Below, in pieces: positions 59,503-64,000 of a stretch of 64,000 nucleotides of DNA. Positions within the stretch are counted from its first letter, which is position 1. The number at the start of each line of letters is the position of its first letter. The notes below the pieces were generated by a model. It ran no database searches. It worked only from the letters and a program-made list of their open reading frames with translations, and was not told where the DNA came from. The translations under genes and the position numbers were made by a program. Source of the stretch: Pseudolactococcus piscium (GTDB lineage Bacteria > Bacillota > Bacilli > Lactobacillales > Streptococcaceae); the NCBI RefSeq assembly GCF_002441695.1, contig NZ_JXJW01000001.1, positions 124,001 to 188,000 of the forward strand, read 5' to 3'.

Positions 59503-60642
59503 ATGGTATCAAGAGCACTCATGACGCAGTTCTTATCTGCCTGTCCGATTTTACCCCCTAAAGATAATGTGTTGGCTCAAGAAGCAGATGAAACTGGACA
59601 AACCTGGCTTCAAGTTAAGGCTGACCAAGCAAAATCAGTCCAATTAGCGATTTATGATCAAGTATATGATTTCAAGAAAAATGACGCAGGTATTTGGCGC
59701 TTAGCCTATCCCATGTCAGATGGGATTACGATGGTACAGTTACGGATTGATGAGCAAGACGTGTTAACGCCCTATCTTCCTATTGGCTATGGCTATAGTA
59801 GGCCTTATAATTATGTGGCTCTTGATACAGATGAGGCTAGTTTTTATGGCTTAGCTGATGTCCCCCACGGCACCATTCATCACGAGTACCTTAAGTCTCA
59901 GGTCACTGGTAATTGGGAACGCTGTCTCGTTTATACACCGCCCGGTTATGAAGCACAGACAGATACAAGCTACCCAGTCCTTTATCTACAGCATGGTCAT
60001 GGTGAAAATGAAATTGGATGGACCAGTCAAGGAAAAGTCAATTTCATTTTGGATAATTTACTTGCCAAAGGCACATGCAAACCGTTTATCGTTGTCATGA
60101 GCAATGGCATGGTACAAGTCACGGATGCGTCTGGTCAAACCGTTGTGGATCATACCTTATTTGAAAGCTACTTACTTAAAGATGTTATTCCGACGATGGA
60201 AGGTAAATATCGGATCATCGGTGACCGGGACAATCGTGCGATGGCTGGCTTATCGATGGGGTCAATCCAAACCAGTATCGTCACCTTTAATCATCCGGAG
60301 CTTTTTAGTCAAGTCGGCTTGTTCAGTGGCTTTCTACACGATTTCATTCAAGGTCACGCCCTCATGGATATGGTCAAACGTGATCCGTCTGACAACGCAC
60401 ATTTGATGAGGTTAACTGATGCCAATAGGTTTTTAACTGACTACGATGTCTTTTTCCGAGCAATAGGCGAACAGGATATTTTTATGGCAGAGTTTGAAGC
60501 AGATAATGTCTTACTTGATAGCAAAAATATTTTGGATCAGCGTAGTCTGTATAAAGGTGGTCATGATTGGAATGTATGGCGCAAGTGCATCAGAGACTTT
60601 GCGTCTCTACTATTTCAAGATAGTACCCATAAAAAAATATAA
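59503..60642 (+). CDS. esterase with N-terminal E-set domain (feruloyl/enterochelin-esterase-like)
   Basis: A 379-residue two-domain protein: an N-terminal immunoglobulin-like E-set domain (~1-105) as in CE1 feruloyl esterases and enterochelin esterases, then an alpha/beta hydrolase with V-L-Y-L-Q-H-G-H-G-E-N-E-I-G-W, nucleophile elbow M-A-G-L-S-M-G-S and His in G-G-H-D-W-N-V-W-R. The start at 59503 follows GAGAGGAAGTCCT. No signal peptide is seen. The architecture is that of ruminal and gut feruloyl or acetylxylan esterases. Ferulate or p-coumarate release from arabinoxylan oligosaccharides is a plausible role; substrate is inferred. Confidence 0.85.
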   Translation: MVSRALMTQFLSACPILPPKDNVLAQEADETGQTWLQVKADQAKSVQLAIYDQVYDFKKNDAGIWRLAYPMSDGITMVQLRIDEQDVLTPYLPIGYGYSRPYNYVALDTDEASFYGLADVPHGTIHHEYLKSQVTGNWERCLVYTPPGYEAQTDTSYPVLYLQHGHGENEIGWTSQGKVNFILDNLLAKGTCKPFIVVMSNGMVQVTDASGQTVVDHTLFESYLLKDVIPTMEGKYRIIGDRDNRAMAGLSMGSIQTSIVTFNHPELFSQVGLFSGFLHDFIQGHALMDMVKRDPSDNAHLMRLTDANRFLTDYDVFFRAIGEQDIFMAEFEADNVLLDSKNILDQRSLYKGGHDWNVWRKCIRDFASLLFQDSTHKKI

Positions 60643-60692
60643 GGAAAAGACAGAAGAGAGAAGCAGCAGGTTCATTCAAAATATTAACTACA

Positions 60693-60737
60693 AAATAAAG
60701 CCTTAACTCTAGTTTGGTCGAGTTAAGGCTTTATTTG
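60693..60737. terminator. terminator of the esterase operon
   Basis: AAATAAAGCCTTAACTC (60693-60709) and GAGTTAAGGCTTTATTT (60720-60736), 17 perfect pairs, works in both directions. Confidence 0.88.
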
Positions 60738-61096
60738 TTAATCATGTTTTTGATATTCTAATAGATCACCAGGTTGGCAATCTAATGGCATCTAAAGTTA
60801 AAAATTTCTTCACATTTTTAGGCGGAATACTGAATTAACTAATAATAAAATTAGACAAAAAATGAGAGTATAAGTCTGTCAAAGTTACCCTACAACCCTT
60901 ACGTGCCATAGAAAACGGCTTCAAAGGCATCAGCTTTTATTTATATAACTCTAACTATATTACGAAAGCGCTTGCATAAACTAAAATCAAATGGTAATAT
61001 AATGCTGTAGGTGATTTGTATGCGGTTTCATTTATCTAAACAAATTATCGACGCATTTATTTATTGTAAAAATTTATTTAAAGATAAAGGAGACAT
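60738..61096 (+). promoter_or_regulatory. long leader with cre-like site and promoter of the cellobiose-type PTS genes
   Basis: No gene is seen in this stretch. CGAAAGCGCTTGCA (60963-60976) matches the cre consensus except for its first base and overlaps a possible -35 TTGCAT (60972-60977), with TAATAT (60995-61000) or TATAAT (60998-61003) as -10. No RAT site was found. Confidence 0.6.
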
Positions 61097-61411
61097 ATGG
61101 ACGACGCACAGATGGCAGTTATTATGCCGTTGATTATGTACGGGGGAGAGGCAAAATCTTCAGCGGTAGAAGCAATTCGCGCAGCTAAAACAGGTGATTT
61201 TAAAACCGCTGACGAACGGATCGCAGCAGCAAGTAAATCAATTATTGAAGCGCATCATAGTCAAACTGAATTGTTGACTAAAGCAGCAAATGGTGAGGAT
61301 GTACCTGTATCTATTTACATGGTACATGCGCAAGACCATTTAATGACAGGCATTGCTTTCGTTGATTTGGCGAAAGAAATCATTGATTTGTACAAGGTGA
61401 TTAAAGCTTAA
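61097..61411 (+). CDS. lactose/cellobiose-family PTS EIIA
   Basis: A 104-residue EIIA of the lactose/cellobiose family, all-helical trimeric type. The phosphorylated His is expected in Y-M-V-H-A-Q-D-H-L-M (His ~77), and E-A-H-H-S-Q-T-E-L-L around residue 54 matches the family. AAAGGAGACAT precedes the ATG. Genes for EIIC follow; no EIIB gene is found in the window, so the protein must use a partner encoded elsewhere. Confidence 0.9.
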   Translation: MDDAQMAVIMPLIMYGGEAKSSAVEAIRAAKTGDFKTADERIAAASKSIIEAHHSQTELLTKAANGEDVPVSIYMVHAQDHLMTGIAFVDLAKEIIDLYKVIKA

Positions 61412-61415
61412 AAAC

Positions 61416-61480
61416 AAACCCCTTCGTGTCTGGTTACACCTAACCAAATAGAAGGTTGATGTTTAAAGGGGAGAAAAAAT
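61416..61480 (+). promoter_or_regulatory. inter-cistronic mRNA structure that could cover the EIIC ribosome binding site
   Basis: CCCCTT (61418-61423) is complementary to the AAGGGG Shine-Dalgarno sequence (about 61468-61473) before the EIIC gene, and an inner hairpin GGTTACACCTAACC (61431-61444) lies between. This could tune translation of EIIC. Confidence 0.35.
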
Positions 61481-61481
61481 T

Positions 61482-62948
61482 ATGAATGCATTACAACAGT
61501 GGATGGAGAGACACATCGTCCCAATCGCAGCTAAAATTGGGTCGCAAAAACATTTAGTTGCCCTTCGTGATTCGTTTGTCGGCATGTTACCAGCAACGAT
61601 GGTAGGGGCTATGGCGACATTAGTCTCTGTACTGATTGGTACTGTACCCAGTGCGATCCAACAATTAGTTGAAGGACCTACGAAAGCCGCAGCAGCAGCT
61701 GCTGCAGGCAATGCTTGGACATTGTCAAAAACACCTGTTTTTGAACAACTTGCTGGCATTTCAGGACTCGTGAGCCAAGGGACATTGACAATTATTGGTC
61801 TTATTTTTGCCTTTTCATGGGGGTACAACTTATCAAGAGCCTACAAAGTTAATGAACTTGCAGGTGGTATCGTTGGGGTGGCAGCGCTAATCGCTGGCCT
61901 ACCTAATATTTTAAGCGTTGCGACAGCTGGCCTTTCTGAAAAAGCGATGGCGACTGTTAACAGTAACATCGAAGCGCAAGGTATTGCGACTTGGAAAATG
62001 GCCCTTTCAGTTGGTCAACTAGATGCGGGTGCTTACTTCGCCGTGATGATTATGGGTGCGCTTGCCGTTATCATCTATGCAAAATTAATGTTGGCAGACA
62101 TTACAATCAAAATGCCTGAATCAGTACCACCAGCAGTATCTAAAGCTTTCTTAGCGATCATCCCAACAATCGTTGCAGTATATGCAGTTTCGGTGATCTA
62201 CTACTTCATTAAAGTATGGACTGGCAGTGACTTGATTTACTTGATTGGTAAATACATCGCTGAACCATTCCAAGCCTTGTCACAATCACTTGTTTCAGTA
62301 TTAATCGTGACCTTCTTCGTCTCTCTCTTCTGGTTCTTTGGTATCCATGGTACTAACGTTTTAGGTCCAGTACTAGATGGTATCTGGGGTCCACTTCAAT
62401 TGGCCAACATGGACGTTTATAAAAAAGTTGGTTTGGCAGGCGTTAAAGAACTTGTTGCCAAAGGGGCAACAGATAAAGCACACGCCGTTGATGGTAGTTT
62501 TGTTACCCTCTGGGTACGGGGTTCTTGGGACGCTTATGCTTGGTTTGGTGGTACTGCGGGTACGATTACACTGATCATCGCTATTCTTTGGTTCTCTAAA
62601 CGTGAAGACTACAAAACAGTGGCAAAACTATCAGTTGCGCCAGGTGTCTTTAACATCAATGAACCAGTCATGTTCGGTATGCCTTTGGTATTGAACTCAC
62701 TCTTCTTCATTCCACTTTTACTAGCGCCAATGGTATCCGTAACCATTGCTTATCTTGCAACTGCAGCACACTTGGTATCACCGGTTGTCTTGCAAGTACC
62801 GTGGGTAACACCACCATTCCTTAACGCTTACATGGCAACAGGATTTGACTGGCGTGCAGTGATTGTAACCATGGTAACCTTTGCAGCTTCATTTGCTATC
62901 TGGTTCCCATTTGTTATCGCATCAAACTCAATGGAAGAAGAAGTTTAA
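61482..62948 (+). CDS. celB: cellobiose-type PTS EIIC
   Basis: A 488-residue EIIC permease of the lactose/cellobiose family with ~10 helices. It starts M-N-A-L-Q-Q-W-M-E-R-H-I-V-P-I-A-A-K-I-G and carries F-F-G-I-H-G-T-N-V-L and F-N-I-N-E-P-V-M-F-G-M-P, the latter with the conserved N-E-P motif of the sugar site. TAAAGGGGAGAAAAAATT precedes the ATG. It pairs with the EIIA at 61097 and needs an EIIB from elsewhere, as in Lactococcus, where ptcB and celB are separate. Substrate: cellobiose or another beta-disaccharide. Confidence 0.9.
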   Translation: MNALQQWMERHIVPIAAKIGSQKHLVALRDSFVGMLPATMVGAMATLVSVLIGTVPSAIQQLVEGPTKAAAAAAAGNAWTLSKTPVFEQLAGISGLVSQGTLTIIGLIFAFSWGYNLSRAYKVNELAGGIVGVAALIAGLPNILSVATAGLSEKAMATVNSNIEAQGIATWKMALSVGQLDAGAYFAVMIMGALAVIIYAKLMLADITIKMPESVPPAVSKAFLAIIPTIVAVYAVSVIYYFIKVWTGSDLIYLIGKYIAEPFQALSQSLVSVLIVTFFVSLFWFFGIHGTNVLGPVLDGIWGPLQLANMDVYKKVGLAGVKELVAKGATDKAHAVDGSFVTLWVRGSWDAYAWFGGTAGTITLIIAILWFSKREDYKTVAKLSVAPGVFNINEPVMFGMPLVLNSLFFIPLLLAPMVSVTIAYLATAAHLVSPVVLQVPWVTPPFLNAYMATGFDWRAVIVTMVTFAASFAIWFPFVIASNSMEEEV

Positions 62949-62976
62949 TCATTCCTCCTTCGTTGGGCAGATGCTC

Positions 62977-63003
62977 AAAAAGACGGCGGAAGTCGTCTTT
63001 TTC
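62977..63003 (+). terminator. terminator after the EIIC gene
   Basis: AAAAAGACG-GCGGAAGT-CGTCTTTTT followed by C, a typical rho-independent terminator that works in both directions. Confidence 0.85.
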
Positions 63004-63062
63004 TATTAAAAAATGATAAAATAGGGACATAGAAATAGCTTAAAAATAGGAAGAGGTAACGC

Positions 63063-63269
63063 ATGTTAGTCGTGAATATGGCAATGAAGCAACAAGATGT
63101 TATTGCAGTTTTGGAAGCAAATGGATATGAATTTTTAGAAAAAAAGGGCATTCGCCTATACTTCAATACTGCTGGTGACTTGGCGGAAAAAGCGGCAGAG
63201 GCTAAAGCGCTAATTAAGGCACAACCTTGGGGAGTCGCCCTATACTTTAATGTAGAGGTGGTAAAATAA
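63063..63269 (+). CDS. small conserved-looking protein of unknown function
   Basis: A 68-residue soluble protein, M-L-V-V-N-M-A-M-K-Q-Q-D-V-I-A-V-L-E-A-N, with a mixed alpha/beta pattern and no known motif. GGAAGAGGTAACGC precedes the ATG; an ATG at codon 6 or 8 is possible. Its stop overlaps the next start by one base (TAATG), so it is the first gene of a three-gene operon ending with DUF3284. Confidence 0.65.
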   Translation: MLVVNMAMKQQDVIAVLEANGYEFLEKKGIRLYFNTAGDLAEKAAEAKALIKAQPWGVALYFNVEVVK

Positions 63270-63448
63270 TGCTACAAAAATGGGGATGGGCTTTTATTAG
63301 CTTGGCACTTTTAATCTTTATCTCAACGCTACAAGGTGCTGGTGCCTTCCTAATCTTAAGTATCTTGGTTTTCATCCTTGGTCTTGGGATGGTCATTGTG
63401 GGCGGCAAAAAAGATAAAGCAGAGCAAAATGGGGAACCTAAGGTATGA
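63269..63448 (+). CDS. small two-helix membrane protein
   Basis: A 59-residue protein: M-L-Q-K-W-G-W-A-F-I-S-L-A-L-L-I-F then L-Q-G-A-G-A-F-L-I-L-S-I-L-V-F and a basic/acidic tail ending E-N-G-E-P-K-V. There are two hydrophobic helices. It starts in the stop of the previous gene and its stop overlaps the DUF3284 start (ATGA), which supports that it is translated. The family is not recognised. Confidence 0.68.
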   Translation: MLQKWGWAFISLALLIFISTLQGAGAFLILSILVFILGLGMVIVGGKKDKAEQNGEPKV

Positions 63449-63873
63449 AAATAGTAAAAACTTTGGCTGTACCTCGCCAATTTGTCTTTGAAAAAATTCT
63501 TGAATCGGGTCTGTATGATATTGAAAAAAATACTGGTAAACGCCCTAAAACAGCTAGTTTATCTGGATTTAAGTACAAGAAAAAATTTGGTGCCAAGCAA
63601 AATCAAGCAGGTGAAATCGTTATTGATGAGGTCATCGAACCTGCTGTTTATGCCTTTACAACAAAAACGGTTAGAAATACTTACACCACACGTTGGGAAA
63701 TGCATCGGATTGATGACAAGCTGACAGAAGTAGTGATTTCAGAAGATATGATCTCACACGGTTTTTTCCAAAATTTGAATGATATGATGATGCAAATTGG
63801 TCTGGGCTGGGTGAAGAAACGACAGATGACAGCCATTTTAAACAGTATTTCAAGCGCCTATAACGGACGCTAA
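63445..63873 (+). CDS. DUF3284 family protein
   Basis: A 142-residue protein of the DUF3284 family (START-like/polyketide-cyclase-like beta-rich pattern), starting M-K-I-V-K-T-L-A-V-P-R-Q-F-V-F-E-K and ending A-I-L-N-S-I-S-S. DUF3284 genes in streptococci and lactococci often lie next to cellobiose PTS genes, as here. The function is unknown. Its start overlaps the upstream stop, so it is translationally coupled. Confidence 0.78.
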   Translation: MKIVKTLAVPRQFVFEKILESGLYDIEKNTGKRPKTASLSGFKYKKKFGAKQNQAGEIVIDEVIEPAVYAFTTKTVRNTYTTRWEMHRIDDKLTEVVISEDMISHGFFQNLNDMMMQIGLGWVKKRQMTAILNSISSAYNGR

Positions 63874-63983
63874 TCAGTCACTAGTTTCATATTAAGCAAT
63901 TAGAAGTATTAAAAAACACAGATTAGTTGCCTCTTTCTCGGATAACTAGCTATTTTAATTTAAGCGTATAGAAAAGGGGTAAT

Positions 63984-64000
63984 ATGGAACATGAACAATT
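63984..64000 (+). CDS. start of a gene cut by the right window edge
   Basis: AAAAGGGGTAAT precedes an ATG reading M-E-H-E-Q before the window ends. The good ribosome binding site suggests a real start, but only five full codons are present, so nothing can be said of the product. Confidence 0.4.

Noticed and set aside
61463-61828. Minus-strand open frame of 121 codons
   Set aside because: Antisense to the N-terminus of the EIIC gene, whose reading frame and ribosome binding site are clear.

Overview
The window looks like a chromosome segment of a low-GC Gram-positive lactic acid bacterium of the Streptococcaceae, most like Lactococcus or a close relative. The reasons are: a malolactic enzyme with a divergent LysR regulator, a xylulose-5-phosphate phosphoketolase, BglG-type antiterminated beta-glucoside PTS operons, an EIIA/EIIC cellobiose PTS without an adjacent EIIB, a DUF3284 gene, strong AGGAGG-type ribosome binding sites and many CcpA (cre) sites. 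Species cannot be fixed from the sequence alone. I see no rRNA, tRNA, CRISPR array, insertion sequence or phage gene. This is a carbohydrate-utilisation region rather than a mobile island.

Layout. 1-3.7 kb: malolactic module (2-hydroxycarboxylate transporter, malolactic enzyme, divergent LysR regulator). 4.6-30.5 kb: a nearly complete glucuronoxylan-oligosaccharide locus, all on the + strand except one ROK repressor. It holds xylulokinase, phosphoketolase, an aldose epimerase and a ThuA-like protein; then xylose isomerase, a three-gene ABC importer without its ATPase, a YesL-like protein, an SGNH esterase, GH67 alpha-glucuronidase and GH3 beta-xylosidase; then a ROK repressor on the other strand; then uxaC-uxuB-uxuA-kdgA-kdgK and a second ROK regulator. 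Imported (methyl)glucuronosyl xylo-oligosaccharides would be deacetylated and cut in the cytoplasm. Xylose would go through XylA-XylB to phosphoketolase, and glucuronate through UxaC-UxuB-UxuA-KdgK-KdgA to pyruvate and glyceraldehyde-3-phosphate. The xylB, xylA and uxaC promoters share one design: a 17-bp spacer, a cre over the -10 box, and a roughly 25-bp xylO-like operator in the early leader.

30.6-35.7 kb: a flavin redox module on the minus strand (FMN reductase-like subunit, and an 808-aa flavin reductase/FMN-binding/fumarate-reductase-like fusion) with a divergent LysR gene and an ApbE flavin transferase. This layout resembles the hydroxycinnamate reductase (hcrAB) locus of Lactiplantibacillus. 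36-41.3 kb: a membrane MutS-like ATPase, a decayed gene, an orphan lipoprotein, a DUF915 hydrolase, and a DUF2975/HTH pair whose membrane partner is broken. 41.3-45.8 and 49.8-54.3 kb: two beta-glucoside PTS/GH1 operons, each with its own RNA antiterminator site and BglG protein. Between them lie a histidine phosphatase and LysR pair sharing a symmetric promoter palindrome, and a CsoR-family regulator controlling an ABC exporter.

54.4-60.7 kb: a second plant-glycan cluster (Nif3-like protein, GPH glycoside transporter, AraC regulator, three alpha/beta-hydrolase esterases). 61-63.9 kb: cellobiose-type PTS EIIA and EIIC and small downstream genes including DUF3284. The most interesting inference is that the esterases could release ferulate or p-coumarate from arabinoxylan while the flavinylated reductase uses the released hydroxycinnamates as NADH-linked electron acceptors, joining hemicellulose use to redox balance.
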